Shown: positions 10,736 to 23,109, numbered from the stretch's first letter. The stretch: 64,000 bases of DNA from Orientallactaga sibirica (GCA_036365145.1 JAEOAD010000012.1:41670501-41734500), one strand, 5' to 3'. The notes: generated by a model not told the origin, from the sequence alone. Program-made: numbers and translations.

Positions 10736-11805
10736 TTTTTTTTCTGCAATTTTAATTTAATTTTATTTTATTTTAATTATTCTGATTTTACATTCATAGT
10801 GTTGGCTCCCTTTTCCTCCTCCCTGTCCTCCCTCTTCCAAAGGTACCCTCATCAATGGGGAATGTGGGTCATGCATTGTGGGGTAGTCAAGAGTTATGGG
10901 GGATAGGCCAAGGCTCTGTGCATAATGCCCCAACTTGTGGCTCTAACATTCTTTCCGTCCCCTCTTCCGTGAATTTCCCTGAGCCATATTGGGGTCATTT
11001 TAGTTCTACTTTGGTGATAAGGTTTTGGGAGCCTCTGTGTCTCTGGATATCTGGCTTAGTTGGAGTTGGATGTTCTCTGTGTTTATCTCCTTCAGCCTTT
11101 TTCTGGTTCCGTGGTCACCAAGAACTCTGTATTCTTGCCTGTCCCCCACATTACTCTATGGTTTCAGCTGGGGCCCTGGTGAGGTGTGATTGGCGGATTC
11201 TCCCTTCAGGCTTGTTGTCCATCTAAAAAAGATAAGCAAATTCTCCAATGGAGAGACAAGTTAGTACTAGATAGAAGGGATGGCCATAGATATTTTGGAG
11301 GGAATTTTATATGTGTAGGCTTCTAGCCCACATTTGGTGATCTTGGAGACTGAGCTCATTTTTTGTACATGGTTTTGACTTATTTCCCAGTTCCAGCAAC
11401 TGAGTGGATCTATTAGTCAAATCAAGAGCACTACGTCAGGTTGTTTCTTGCTGGGTATCTTAGACTGGAAGTTGTTTGGACCGATGTCAGCCATTATCCC
11501 CCAGTTGCTCATGTAGCACCCTCTGGCACTAGACTAGCTAACTGTTTGGGGACTGACCCTCTTCCAGATTCTGGCCAGGTCTCTCCATGTTTTATCTCAC
11601 ACACGTATGCTGTCTTCGACAGTAGGGTCTTACCATTAACCTTGGTGGGTTATCAAGAACTGTGACAGAAATCTGTCTTTTGGGGGGAACCTTGTAGGTG
11701 TCTCGGATCAATACCTCATTGTGGAAGTTAACCCCATGCTGGCACTGGGAGTTGTAAGTCAGCACCTAGGAAGGTGAGGGAGGAAAAAGATAGGTAATAT
11801 AAAAG
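10736..11805 (-). mobile_element. L1-like 3' region (second type)
   Basis: A reverse-oriented repeat of about 1.07 kb with its A-rich tail at the left (TTTAATTTAATTTTATTTTA). The stretch 10790-11280 is closely repeated at 53080-53570. Its layout (A-tail, pyrimidine block, GC-richer block, then a GAGAAGTTAGTACTAGAT segment) resembles the 3'UTR of the other L1 type at 15795-16850, so I read it as a second L1 3'UTR subfamily. It contains no conserved L1 coding segment, so an LTR element is not excluded. Confidence 0.6.
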
Positions 11806-11952
11806 AGAAAGTGGCTGAAGAAGTTACACAAATAATTCTTACAATCAAATGTGAGCCAACAGTAGCAACCTAGTGTGTTTATGAATTACATAATTTTGAT
11901 TGAGCTTTATTGAATGTGGTAAAACAATGGGAGGAATTTCCCTAAGTGCTTG

Positions 11953-12030
11953 TATCAGTTACTGTTCTCATTGCTGGGTCAAAATGCCCAAGCACCTTAA
12001 AGAAAGAATGGGTTTATTTCAGGTTAGGAA
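11953..12030 (-). mobile_element. MaLR-type LTR fragment
   Basis: TGTATCAGTTACTGTTCTCA then GGGTTTATTTCAGG, the reverse of an AATAAACCC-bearing rodent MaLR-like LTR end, cut off by the L1 that follows. Confidence 0.5.
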
Positions 12031-12263
12031 AGGGAAATAATCAAGGAAGTGAAAAACTTATACAATTAAAGCATTAAAAACTCTGAAGAGAAATGGAAGA
12101 AGATATAAGAAAATGGAAAGACCTCCCATGCTCATGGATTGGAAAAATTAATATCGTAAAAATGGCCATCATATCAAAGGCAATATACAGATTCAATGCA
12201 ATTTCAGTCAGAATTCCAGCAACATTCTTCACAGAGTTAGAAAAAAAAAGTCTCAAAATTCAG

Positions 12264-12478
12264 GGCTGGAGAGATGCCTTAGCAGTTAAGGCTCTTTCCT
12301 GCAAAGCCAAGGGACCTAGGTTCGATTCAAGGACCCACATAAGCCAGATGCACAAGGGGGTGCATGCATCTGGGGTTCCTTTGCAGTGGCTGGAGGCCTG
12401 GCATGCCCATTCTCTCTCCCTCCCACTCCCTCTCTCTCTGCCTAGTTCTGTATCTCTCTCAAAAAAAAATATTTAAGA
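12264..12478 (+). mobile_element. DIP SINE inside L1
   Basis: Forward copy splitting the L1 at AAAATTC(A/T); flanking AAAATTC on both sides. Confidence 0.88.
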
Positions 12479-12486
12479 AAAAAAAT

Positions 12487-12640
12487 TCTCGGGGTGTGGT
12501 GGTGCACCTTTAATCCCAGCACTAGGGAGGCAGAGGTAGGTGCATCACCACAAGTTCGAGACTACTGAGTGAATTCCAGGTCAGCCTGGGCTAGAATGAC
12601 ACCTTACCTCGAAAAACCAAAAAGAAAAGAAAAAAAAAAT
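12487..12640 (+). mobile_element. B1 SINE inside L1
   Basis: Forward copy next to the preceding DIP, with some body bases deleted. Confidence 0.85.
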
Positions 12641-13261
12641 CATATGGAAGCACAAAAGGCCTCAGCCAAAAGTATACCTCTGCAAAAGAAATATCTCTGA
12701 TGGCTTTGCCATACCTGATTTTAAGATGTACTATAAAGCCATAGTATTAAAAACACCTTGCTACTGGCACAAAAAGTATATAGATTAATAGATTAGAAGA
12801 TTCAGGTATAAGTTCTTCCAAATACAGTTACCTGATCTTTGACAAAGGGTCCAAAAATACACACTGGAGCAGAGTCAACTTTTTCAGCAAATGATGCTGG
12901 AAAAACTGGATAGCCACATGTAGAATGAAGCTTGACCTTTGCTCTCACCCTGCACAAAAAATCAACTCCAAATGGATCAAGGACCTCAGTATAAGACAAA
13001 TTCTAAAATGACTAGAAGAAAAATTGGCAGCACACTACAAGATAAAGGCATAGGGAAAGACTTTATGAACAAGACCCCCAGTAACCCAGGCAATTAGACA
13101 AACACTCAACTACTGGGATCTTGTGAAACTCAAAACTATTGTACAGATAACTATCAACAGAGTCAATACACAACCTACAGAATGGGATAAAACCTTTGCC
13201 AGCTATGCATCTGGCAGAGGTCTGATATCTAGAACTTATAAAGAACTTGAAAAATTAAGCA

Positions 13262-13455
13262 ATAGGGTTAGAGAGATGACGTAGCAGTTAAGGCACTTGC
13301 CTGCAAAGCCTAAGGACCCAGATTCAATTCCCCAGTACCCACATAAACCAGATGCACAGGGTGGTGCATACATCTGGCGTTTGCAGTGGCTGGAGGACTT
13401 GGTACACCCATTCATATTCATTCTCTCCTCTCTCAAATAAGCAAATAAAATATTT
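13262..13455 (+). mobile_element. DIP SINE inside L1
   Basis: Forward copy whose tail merges head-to-head with the reverse DIP that follows. Confidence 0.85.
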
Positions 13456-13637
13456 ATTTGAGAGAGAGAAAAAGGCAGATAGGAAAAGAATGGATGTGCC
13501 AGGGCCTTCAGCCATTATAAATGCCAGACGCATGCACCACCTTGTACATCTGGCTTACATGGGTCCTGGGGGTCGAACCTGAGTTCTTGGCTTCGCTGGC
13601 AAACACCTTAACCACTAAGCCATCTCTCCAGCCCTAA
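13452..13637 (-). mobile_element. DIP SINE inside DIP tail
   Basis: Reverse copy inserted in the A-rich tail of the preceding DIP; AAAATATTT lies on both sides. Confidence 0.86.
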
Positions 13638-13700
13638 AATATTTTTTTAAAGAAAAACAAAAACGGGGGCTTAAAAAAAAAAAAAGAAAGAAAGAAAAGC

Positions 13701-13860
13701 CGAGCATGGTGGTGCATGCCTTTAATCCCAGCACTCAGGAGGCAGAGGTAGGAGGATCGCTGAGAGTTTGAGGCCACCCTGAGACTACATAGTGAATTCC
13801 AGGTCAGCCTGAGCTAGAGTGAGACCCTACCTTGAAAAAAAAAAAAAAAAAAAAAAAAAA
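13701..13860 (+). mobile_element. B1 SINE inside L1
   Basis: Forward copy (starts GCCGAGCATGG) with an unbroken A-tail of over 20 bases, suggesting a young insertion. Confidence 0.9.
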
Positions 13861-13871
13861 ATCCAAAAAGT

Positions 13872-14098
13872 AGGGCTGAAGCTTAGTGGTTAAGGCACTT
13901 GCCTGCAAAGCCTAAAGTCCTATGTTCGATTCTCTAGGTTCCACATAGGCCAGATGCAAGGTAATGCAAATGTGCAAGGTTGCACATGTGCACTAAGGTG
14001 GCACATGTGCCTGGAGTTCAATTACAGTGGCTGGAGGCCCTGATATGCCAATTCTCTCTCACTCTCCCACTCCTGCTCTCTCACTTTGAAAACAAACA
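13872..14098 (+). mobile_element. DIP SINE inside L1
   Basis: Forward copy with an extra repeated segment in the body (two GCACATGTGC-type units). Confidence 0.84.
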
Positions 14099-14105
14099 AA
14101 AAACT

Positions 14106-14258
14106 AGACAAGCATGATGGTGCATCCTTTAATCCCAGCACTCAGGAGGCAGAGGTAGGATCACTGTGAGTTAGAGGCCATCCTAAGACTACACTGTGAA
14201 TTCCAGGTCAGCCTGGGCTAGAGTGAGACCCTACTTGGAAAAAAAAAAAAAAAAAAGC
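14106..14258 (+). mobile_element. B1 SINE inside L1
   Basis: Forward copy with A18 tail, a few body bases missing. Confidence 0.88.
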
Positions 14259-14544
14259 AATAAAAAGTCAAGCAACCTCAAAATGGGGAAGAGAATTGAA
14301 CAGAGTTCTCAAAAAAATTCAAATGGTTAATAAACACTGAAAAAGTTGTTTAACATTCTTAGTTTCAGGGAAATGTCAAAATGACTTTGAGGTAACATCT
14401 CACTTTAGTCAGAATGGCAACCATCAAAAAGTCAAATGACAAGATATCATGGCAGGGATATGGAGAAAGAGGAACCCTCATCCACTGCTGGTGGAAGTAC
14501 AAACATGTACACCACTATGGAGACTCCTCAAAAACCGAAAATAG

Positions 14545-14742
14545 GGCTGGAGAGATGGCTTAGCAGTTAAGGCACTTATTTGCAAAGGCTAAGGACCCAG
14601 GTTTTACTCCCCAGAACCCATGTAAGACAGATTCACATGGTGGTATATGCACACAAGGTGGTGCACACATCTGGAGTTTGTTTGCAGTGACTAAGGCCCT
14701 AGGGTGCCAATTCTCTCCTCGATCTCATAAAAAAAAAAAAAA
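14545..14742 (+). mobile_element. DIP SINE inside L1
   Basis: Forward copy; AAAACCGAAAATAG before it and AAAGCTGAAAATAG after it form the target duplication. Confidence 0.87.
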
Positions 14743-15245
14743 GCTGAAAATAGATCTATTTGATCCAGCTATACCACTCATGAGCATATGCCCTAAAGAC
14801 TACTTTTTACTACAGTGATACTTGCTCAGCCATGCTTACAGCTGCCCTATTTACAATGGCTAGGAACTGAACAAGCCCAGATGCCCATCAACAGATGAAT
14901 AATTAATGATGATGTGGTATGTATGCACGATGAAATTCTAGTCAGCGGTAAGGAAAAATGAAATAATTGAATTTGCAAGAAAATCAGGATGGTCTTGGAA
15001 AAAATACTATGTTAACTCACACAAGCGCAGCAAGACAAACACAGCATGTTCTTCCTCATATGTGCTTCCTAACCTGAAACAGTGTGAGTTGCCAGGCAAC
15101 TTGAGGGGCAGATAATAGGGAGTGGAAGGGTCTTATGGGGAGAGGTAAAAGATGGTGTAGGGAGATTTACGCAAAACTAAATCCAACATGAATTAGTACC
15201 ATAGAAACCTTTCTCTTGGATCGCAAACTGAAAGATATAATCCTC

Positions 15246-15326
15246 AGGACTGGGAAGATGGCTGAGTGGTTAAAGACACTTGCTTGCCAAGTCTGATGGC
15301 CCAGGTTTGATTCCCCAGTACCCACG
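15246..15326 (+). mobile_element. DIP SINE, 5' part
   Basis: Head and first third of a forward DIP, cut at TACCCACG by the LTR-like sequence that follows. Confidence 0.75.
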
Positions 15327-15790
15327 TGTTGTAGTCAGCTCCATGTTGCTGGGCTGAACATCCAAACTATGCACAGTTTAGGGGAGGAAGGGGTTTATTT
15401 GAAGTTTACAGATTCAGGGGAAGTTCCATAATGGTGGAAATGGCTGGCTTCCTTCCCCCAATACAAGCAGAGAGAAACCACCACGAGCCAGCACTACACA
15501 CAAGCACAAATGGGCAGCAAACAGCAGGGAGCACTCCAGAGCTCAGATTTCTCTGCATATATATATATATTTTTTTTTTCAAGGTAGGGTTTCACTCTGG
15601 TCCAAGCTGACCTGGAATTAACTATGTAGTCTCAGGGTAGCCTCGAACTCACGGCGATCCTCCTACCTCTGCCTCCCGAGTGCTGGGATCAAAGGCGTGC
15701 GCCACCACGCCTGGCTTCTCTGCATACTTTTGAGCTAGAAATCAGATCTGCCCCCAGTGATACCTCTTGCAGGCAGGTAGCTGGATACAA
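15327..15790 (-). mobile_element. MaLR-type LTR, split by B1
   Basis: Starts TGTTGTAGTCAGCTCC and contains GGGTTTATTTGAAG (reverse of an AATAAACCCC end), a layout of rodent MaLR LTRs. A reverse B1 interrupts it at about 15565-15716. The right end runs into an L1 tail. Family assignment is by resemblance only. Confidence 0.5.
15565..15716 (-). mobile_element. B1 SINE inside LTR
   Basis: Reverse full-length copy; CTTCTCTGCATA/TTTCTCTGCATA flanks are its target duplication. Confidence 0.9.
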
Positions 15791-17729
15791 GGATTTTTTT
15801 TTAAATTGACAACTTCTATACATAAAGACAATAAACCATGGTATTTCCCTCCCTTCCCCTGCCCCCCCTTACCCCTTCACAACTCCGCTTTCCAAAATAT
15901 CCCCTCTCTCTCTCCATTAGTCTCTCTTTTATTTTGATGTCATCTTTTTCTCCTGTTGTGAGTGTCTTGTGAAGGTATTGCTAGGCACTGTGAGGTCATG
16001 GATATCGAGGCCAATTTCTGTCTGGACAGTTGCATTGTAAGGAGTGGTACCCTTCCTTTGGCTCCTACATTCTTTCCACCACCTCTTCCACAATAGACCC
16101 TGGGCCTTGGAGGGTGTAATTGAAATGTTTCAGTGCTGGACACTCCTCCATCCCTTATTCTTAGCACTATGTTGCCTTTTGGGTCATCCCAGTGGTCATT
16201 GCCATCTGAAAGAGAAGCTTCTCTAACCAGAAGTGAGAGTAGCATTAATATATGAATATGAACATTAAGTGTAGTGCTTTCAGGGCAGTTTGGTGGGAAT
16301 AATATATACATTTAGCCAGACAAGAGCAGGCTTGATACCCCTAAGGCTCATGACCTCTCCTGCCATAGCTTTTGATTAGGTTTTTCAGTACCAGGCATGT
16401 ATTCCCTCCCGTAGAGCAGGCCTTCAGTCCAATTAGAGGGCACTTGGTTTCCCCCAGAAAAAGACATGCCACTATTACACTCGTTCAATCATTTGGCCTG
16501 TCTGGCCAAACATGAGGCTTCCAGTGTCTAGTTTCCACTGCTGATGATTTCTGTCTCCCATACGGCTGCATGCAGTTCAGCTTTTTCCAGCTTTCAGTTG
16601 TCTGGTCTACAGGGAGAAGGTTTTCTGCTCAGCGCCAGCTTGATTTCTCAGTGACCTTACTGCTCAGGCAAGTGAAATCTTCAGCAATAGGGTCTTACCA
16701 CCTGTTTCTCAAGGGAAACCAAGGGCCTTGGCAAAAGTCTATAATGTTTTGGAGGCAACAGGGACCTCCCTGGCCAACAACTCACTGGAAGGTATCCCTG
16801 TCCTTGGCACTGAAAATTTTCTAGTAACAATCTATGGCTTCTGGATGTGCCATTATTCAAAAAGGTAGGTTTTCATAAGTCTTATTCAGAATATCTTGAA
16901 TTTTGCTTTACCCTCCTCCCTGCTGTTCTTTAACATAATCTCTTCCCCTGGCCTTGCTTAGGCCTTTCCCCTTCCTGTAATCTGTTCTTCTACTTACATG
17001 TATACAATATGTCCTTCCCTCTCCTTCCTCCCTTATAGCCTTTTTCTAGCTTACTGGCCTCTGCTACCGATTTTTCGTTCCAGCTCACACACAAGTCTAA
17101 ACATTTGTAGCTAGGATCCACATATGAGAGAGAACATGTGATGTTTGGCTTTCTGGGCCTGGGTTACCTCACTTAGTATAATCCTTTCCAGATTCATCCA
17201 TTTCCCTGCAAATTTCATAATTTCATTTTTCTTTACTGCTGAATAGAACTCCATTGGATAAATGTATCACATCTTTATTATCCATTCATTTGTTGAGGGA
17301 CATCTAGGCTGGTTCCATTTCCTAGCTATTGTGAATAGAGCAGCAATAAACATGCTTGTGCAAGTATCTCTAAAATCATGAGAAGAGTCATGAGGATATA
17401 TGCCTAGGAGTGCTATTGCTGGATCATATGGTAAATCTATTTTTAGCTGTCTCAAGAACCTCCACACTGATTTCCACAATGGCTGTACCAGATTGCAGTC
17501 CCACCAACAGTGTAGAAGGGGTTCCCTTTTTTACGCATTCTTGCTAACGTTTATTGTCATTTGTTTTCTTGATGGTAGCCATTCTGACAGGAGTGAGATG
17601 GAATCTTAAAGTGGTTTTAATTTGCATTTCCCGGATGGCTAAGGATGTAGAACACATTTTTAGATGTTTATATGACATCAGTATTTCTTCTGATGAGAAC
17701 TCTATTTAGTTCCATAGCCCATTTTTTAT

Positions 17730-17798
17730 TTTTTATTTATTTTTTTATTAAAAAATATTTTATTTAATTATTTATTTGAGAGAGACAGAAATAGGCAG

Positions 17799-17829
<31 letters not shown>

Positions 17830-17977
17830 GGCATGCCAGGGGCTTCAGCCACTGCAAACGAACTCCAGATGTGTGTGCCCCTTGTGCATCTGGCTTACGT
17901 GGGTCCTGGGGAGTCGAACCTGGGTCCTTTGGCTTTGCAGGCAAGTGCCTTAACAGCTAAGCCATCTGTCCAGCCCC
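17730..17977 (-). mobile_element. DIP SINE inside L1
   Basis: Reverse copy with GA tract 17800-17826; CCATAGCCCATTTTTTA stands on both sides as a 17-base target duplication. Confidence 0.92.
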
Positions 17978-18365
17978 ATAGCCCATTTTTTAATTGGGTT
18001 ACTTGATTTCTTATTGTTCTGTTTTTTGAGTTATTTGTATATTCTGGATATTAATCCTCTGTCAGATGTGTAGCTGGCAAAGATTTTCTCCCATTCTGTA
18101 GGTTGCCTCTTTGCTCTATTCACAGTGTCCTTTGCTGTACAAAGGCTTTGTAATTTCATGAGATCCCAGTGGTTGATTAATAGTTTTATTTCCTAAACAA
18201 CTGGGGTTATATTCAGAAAGTCATTGCCTATGCCAATATGTTGAAGGGTTTCCCCTACCTTTTCCTCTAGCAATTTTAGAGTTTCAGGTCTGATATTAAG
18301 GTCTCTGATCCACTTGGACTTGATTCTTGTGCATGGAGAAAGACAAGAATCTATGCCAGGTGTGG

Positions 18366-18379
18366 TGGTGCATGCTTTT
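18366..18379. repeat. Left target-site duplication of RPL34 retrocopy
   Basis: 14 bases identical to 18797-18810. It ends in TTTT, and in the undisturbed B1 the next bases are AA, so the insertion point fits the L1 endonuclease site TTTT/AA. Confidence 0.9.
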
Positions 18380-18796
<417 letters not shown>

Positions 18797-18810
18797 TGGT
18801 GCATGCTTTT
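18797..18810. repeat. Right target-site duplication of RPL34 retrocopy
   Basis: Partner of 18366-18379; the B1 body resumes directly after it with AATCCCAGCAC. Confidence 0.9.
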
Positions 18811-19175
18811 AATCCCAGCACTTGGGAGGCAGAAGTAGGAGGATCGCCATGAGTTCGAGGCCACCCTGAGACTACATAGTGAATTCCAGGTCAGACTGAG
18901 CTAGAGTGAGATCCTACCTCAAAAAACCAAAAAGACAAGGATCTATTTTCATCCTTCTACATATAGATATCCAGTTTTCCCAGCACCACTTGTTGAGGAG
19001 GCTATCTTTTCTCCAGTGAATATCTTTTGGCATTTTTGTCAAAAATCAGATGGCTGTAGCTGCCTGGATTAACATGTGGGTCCTCTATTCTGTTCCATTG
19101 ATCTACACGTCTGTCTTTGTGCCAGTACCATGCTGTTTTTGTTATTATGGCTTTGTAATATAATTTAAAATCAGG

Positions 19176-19345
19176 GTCAGTCGTGGTGGCACACGTCTTT
19201 AATCCCAGCACTCGGGAGGCAGAGGTAGGAGGATTGTTGTGAATTCAAGACCACCCTGAGAATACATAGTAAGTTCCAGGTCAGCCTGAGCTAGAGTGAG
19301 ACCCTACCTCGAAAAACAAAAACAAACAAACAAATAAAATCAAGA
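19176..19345 (+). mobile_element. B1 SINE inside L1
   Basis: Forward copy; TTTAAAATCA before it and AATAAAATCA after it are the remains of a target duplication. Confidence 0.87.
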
Positions 19346-20111
19346 ATGGTGATACCACCAGCCTGATTTTTGTTGCTCAAAAGGTGTTTTGTGCTTCCAA
19401 ATGAATTTTAGGTTTGTTTTTTTCTATTTCTGTGAAGAATACTATTGGAATTTTAATGGGGATTGCATGAAATGTGTAGATTGCTTTTGGTAAGATTGAC
19501 ATTTTCACAATATTGACTTCTAGTACTATATTAAATAAAAGTGGGGACAGTGGACACCCTTGTCTTGTTCCTGAATTTAGTAGAAAAGCTTTAAGTTTTC
19601 CCCCATTTAGTATTATGTTGGCTGTAGGTTTGTCATAAATAGCTTTTATTATGTTGAGATATGTTACTTCTATTCCCAGTTTCTGTACTACTTTTACCAT
19701 GAAGGGATGTTAGATTTTGTCAAATGCCTTTTCTGCATCTATTGAGATGATCATGTGATTTTTGTCCTTCAGACCATTTATATGATGAATTACATTTATC
19801 ATATGAATCAAGGAAATCATCCATTTCTTTCAGATTTTCAAACTTAGAGACATATATATTCTTAAAGTATGTCCTTATGATTTTCTGAATTTCTTTGGTA
19901 TCTGTTGTAATGATGCCTTTTTCATCTCTAATTTTATTAATTTTTGTCTCTTCTCTCTTTCTTCTGGTCAGATTTGCTAAGGGTTTATCAATCTTGTTTA
20001 TCCTTTCAAAGAACCAACTCTTTGTTTCATTGATTTTTTGGATTGCTTTTTTAGATTTCTATTTCATAAATTTCTGCCCTAATCTTTATTATTTCACCGT
20101 ATCTTGTGAAG

Positions 20112-20400
20112 GGACTGAGGAGATTACTTGGTGGTTAAAGGTGCTTGCAAATGCTGGGCTGTGAGTTCAGGGTCAGCCTGGTCTACAGAGTGTGTTCCAG
20201 GTCAACTTGAATTAAAGTGAGACCCTGCCTTCAAAAAAAAAAAAAAAAAGGTGCTTGCAAAGTCTGCCAGCTTGGATTTAATTCCCCATCTGCTCATGTA
20301 AAGCCAGATACAGAAAGTGGCCCAAGTGTCTTGCAGAAGCAAGAGTCCCTGGCAAGCCCATACATACATACACACACACATACATGTGCAAAATAAAATA
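20112..20400 (+). mobile_element. DIP SINE split by a B1
   Basis: Forward DIP, diverged. A 5'-truncated B1 (about 20152-20246) with A17 tail lies after the head; AAAGGTGCTTGCAAA at 20137-20151 and 20247-20261 is the target duplication of that B1. Confidence 0.85.
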
Positions 20401-20741
20401 TTTAAAAAAATAAAAATATTGTGAAAGAATTGCAGAATTTTTAGTGGTGTAAAGCAACACCAACAAAAGTCCCCAAGACTGGTGTCTAAACTAAGCATTG
20501 TTTTAAAGCGGGGAGAAGAACAAAAGCAAAAATTTGTATTTAATGAAGATGGAGAAATATGGGGGTATCCCAAGGCTAATATTTAACTCAGCTTAATTTT
20601 AGTCACTAGGGAAGGTTAGAATGGTTCTGTGACTTAAGGTTTAGCTAATACTCTCTTTCTGTTGCCACCAAATTAGAAGCTTCCAGCTACTTGGCATTTA
20701 TATGAAGAATTGTAAAAGTTTTTGCATATCAGCTTTGGCCA
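20401..20741. other. Unique stretch
   Basis: No recognised repeat or gene. Confidence 0.35.
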
Positions 20742-20756
20742 ATGCTGTTTTTCCTT

Positions 20757-20858
20757 TTCCCTCCCTCCCTCCCTCCCTCCCTCCCTCCCTCCCCCTCCCT
20801 CCCTTCCCTCCCTCCCTTCCTCCCTCCCTTCTTCCTTTCCTTCCTTTCTTTCTTCCTT
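20757..20858. repeat. (CCCT)n pyrimidine tract
   Basis: About 100 bases of C/T only, mostly CCCT units grading into CTTT; it joins the tail side of a reverse DIP. Confidence 0.92.
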
Positions 20859-21061
20859 CTTTATCATTTGCAAGCAAACACACACAAACACATACACACA
20901 CGAGACAGATAGAACGAGAATGAGCATGCCAGTGCCTCTTGCCACTCTAGATGCATGTGTCACTTTGTGCATTTGTCTTTATGTGGGTACTGGGAAATTG
21001 AACTCTGGCCATTAGGCTTTGCAAGCAAGTGTCTTTAACCACTAAGCCATCTCTCTAGGCC
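20859..21061 (-). mobile_element. DIP SINE
   Basis: Reverse copy with a CA-rich stretch (20875-20900) where other copies have GA. Confidence 0.8.
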
Positions 21062-21210
21062 ACCAAAGCTGCTCTTGATTTCCATTCTTATCTTTGGGTT
21101 TTAAACAATCTGATTGGAGTGATGTTTGTGGTCTTTTGGAAGCATTAGAACCAGAACGCTCGAGTTATTGAAAATAGAGTTCAATGTTCAACAGTTCTTG
21201 ATCTTTGATA

Positions 21211-21367
21211 ACTTTTTTTTTTTTTGGTTTTCCAAGGTAGGGTCTCATTCTAGCTCAGGCTGACCTGGAATTAACTATGTAGTCTCAGGGTGGCCTGAAC
21301 TCTCTGCGATCCTCCTACCTCTGCTTCCAGAGTGCTGAGATTAAAGATGTACACCACCACACCCAGT
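21211..21367 (-). mobile_element. B1 SINE
   Basis: Reverse full-length copy; TGATAACTTTT/GTGATTTTTTT flanks are only weakly alike. Confidence 0.88.
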
Positions 21368-21967
21368 GATTTTTTTTTCTAGTTGTACATAAGATTTTTG
21401 GCTTCAGTTTTTCAAAATAATTTTGTTCTTTTGTATTGTTTTTGCTTTCTGGTGGCTTTGCAGTTAGAAATTTCACATGCCAGTTACCTATCATTGGTTG
21501 AACAATTTTAGTAGGATATTCAAGGCAAATCATGGCACATGTAAATTCAAGTGAATTGTTAGGACATTTTAATGGGTATATCAAGAAATGCCAGAAACAA
21601 GCTCTGAAAGGGCACCCACAGTGAAGTAGCAGAAGGGCAGGAAAAGAGACAAAGCATAAATAACAGTGAATCATAATCTCAGGCTGTCAGTAACACTGAA
21701 TTGGCTTTGTAGATGGACACTTACGTATTTATGTAAATGGATAGTTGAAACTGATTTTGTTTGTTTCATTTGAGAGCTGTGGTCAGGATTCACATCCTGC
21801 TGGTATTATGGACTCATAGGTCAGAGCTCTGAATTTCAATAGCTGCCTTTCATGGGATGGCCATAAACCTAAAATTAACACATTTGGAAACTTATGCCTC
21901 ATTTTTTGAGCATTGGAGGTATGGTATGACTATAATCAAAATAAAGGTTGAGAAACATAAAGTCTGG
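21368..21967. other. Unique stretch
   Basis: Six hundred bases without recognised repeats; a - strand frame of about 100 codons runs into it from the B1 and is not gene-like. Confidence 0.4.
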
Positions 21968-22158
21968 GGATTGGAGAGATGGCTTAGCAGTTAAGGCATT
22001 TGCCTGCAAAGCCAAAGGATCCCAGTTCAATTCTCCAGGACCCACATAAGCCAGATGCACAAGGGGCACATGCATCTGGAGTTCGTTTGCAGTGGCTGGA
22101 AGCCCTGGCGTGCCCATTCTCTCTCTCTCTCTCTCTCTCTCTGCCTCTTTCTCTCTTA

Positions 22159-22205
<47 letters not shown>

Positions 22206-22217
22206 AATATTTAAAAA
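21968..22217 (+). mobile_element. DIP SINE with expanded tail
   Basis: Forward copy with (CT)n at 22120-22142 and about a dozen (AAAT) units at 22159-22207; AAACATAAAG before and after marks the target duplication. Confidence 0.92.
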
Positions 22218-22696
22218 AGAAACATAAAGACCAAGAAAGAATGAATTACTGAAGTATCAAAAGGACTCTCAATAAGGTTTCAAAAGAGTTTTAGTATGAG
22301 TATGGTGCCTCATGGAACTATGAGGGAAATCTGCAAATCTGTAGCCATTCTGCTGGGCAGTTTCAAGAGCAGCTTTGTGTCTGTACTTCTCAGAACTTCG
22401 TCTAGCTTTTACTTCATCTTCTCTTTTTTTAAAATTAGAACTCGGGAATTTTATGACATTTGAAAATAGCCTGTGGAAAAACATCCTTTATTAAAATAGA
22501 ATCAGGGATTTTATGTAGTGGGTTTTTTTTTTCTTAAGATGGGTATGTGACTGGTTTACCGTCCCTTCTAAGTAACTGGTATACTCTGGAAATGTCTTAA
22601 GATACCTAACTGATTTTCTTAAATGGTTACAGCATTTGGATCTTGAGTTTAAGCTGTTGTGATCATCTCCATCACAATATACCTAATATGTGACTT
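22218..22696. other. Unique stretch
   Basis: No recognised repeat or gene. Confidence 0.35.
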
Positions 22697-22895
22697 TAAA
22701 AAATATTTTATTTATTTATTTGAGACAGGGGGGTATGCAAATAGATAGAGAATGGGTGCACCAGGGCCTCTAGCCACTGCAAATGAACTACAGACATATG
22801 CTCCCCCATGTCTATCTGGCCTATATGGGATCTGGAGATTCAAACCTGGGTCCTTAGGCTTCACAGGCATGTGCTTTAACGCTAAGCCATCTTTC
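22697..22895 (-). mobile_element. DIP SINE
   Basis: Reverse copy; its head is shortened to GCCATCTTTCCAC where the next reverse DIP begins. Confidence 0.85.
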
Positions 22896-23109
22896 CACAT
22901 TTATTTATCTTATGAGAGAGAGAATTGGCACATCAGAGTCTCCAGCCACTGCAATGGAACTCCAGATATGTGCGCCACCTTGTGTGCATGTGCAACCTTG
23001 CACATGTATCACCGTGTGCTCCTGGCTTACATTGGATCTGGGGAGTCGAACCTGGGTCCTTAGGCTTCACAGGCAAGTGCCTTAACTGCTAAGCCATCTC
23101 TCCAGCCCC
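22896..23109 (-). mobile_element. DIP SINE, variant body
   Basis: Reverse copy with an extra TGCATGTGCAACCTTGCACA segment, matching the copy at 27566-27799. Confidence 0.87.

Larger units (their letters stand above)
12080..15243 (+). mobile_element. L1 (ORF2 3' part), split by SINEs
   Basis: Four L1 blocks (12080-12262, 12641-13261, 14259-14544, 14743-15243) make up the C-terminal part of ORF2 and the start of the 3'UTR in forward orientation. The first block encodes the [20 protein letters not shown] segment typical of mammalian L1 ORF2 after the reverse transcriptase; later blocks carry the ORF2 tail (for example the TATTTACAATGGCTAGGAAC and AGATGCCCATCAACAGATGA regions) and then purine-rich 3'UTR. 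Stops and frameshifts break every frame. Eight or so SINEs sit between or inside the blocks. It is a dead, 5'-truncated copy. Confidence 0.85.

Noticed and set aside
10855..11665. Two + strand open frames of 123 and 74 codons
   Set aside because: They lie inside a repeated L1-like 3' region and have no recognised domain.
12093..12476. 127-codon open frame
   Set aside because: It runs from L1 ORF2 remnant into a DIP SINE; a chance fusion of two repeats.
20673..21015. Frames rich in EGREGGREG or PPSLPPSLP
   Set aside because: They are translations of the (CCCT)n tract and its DIP neighbour.
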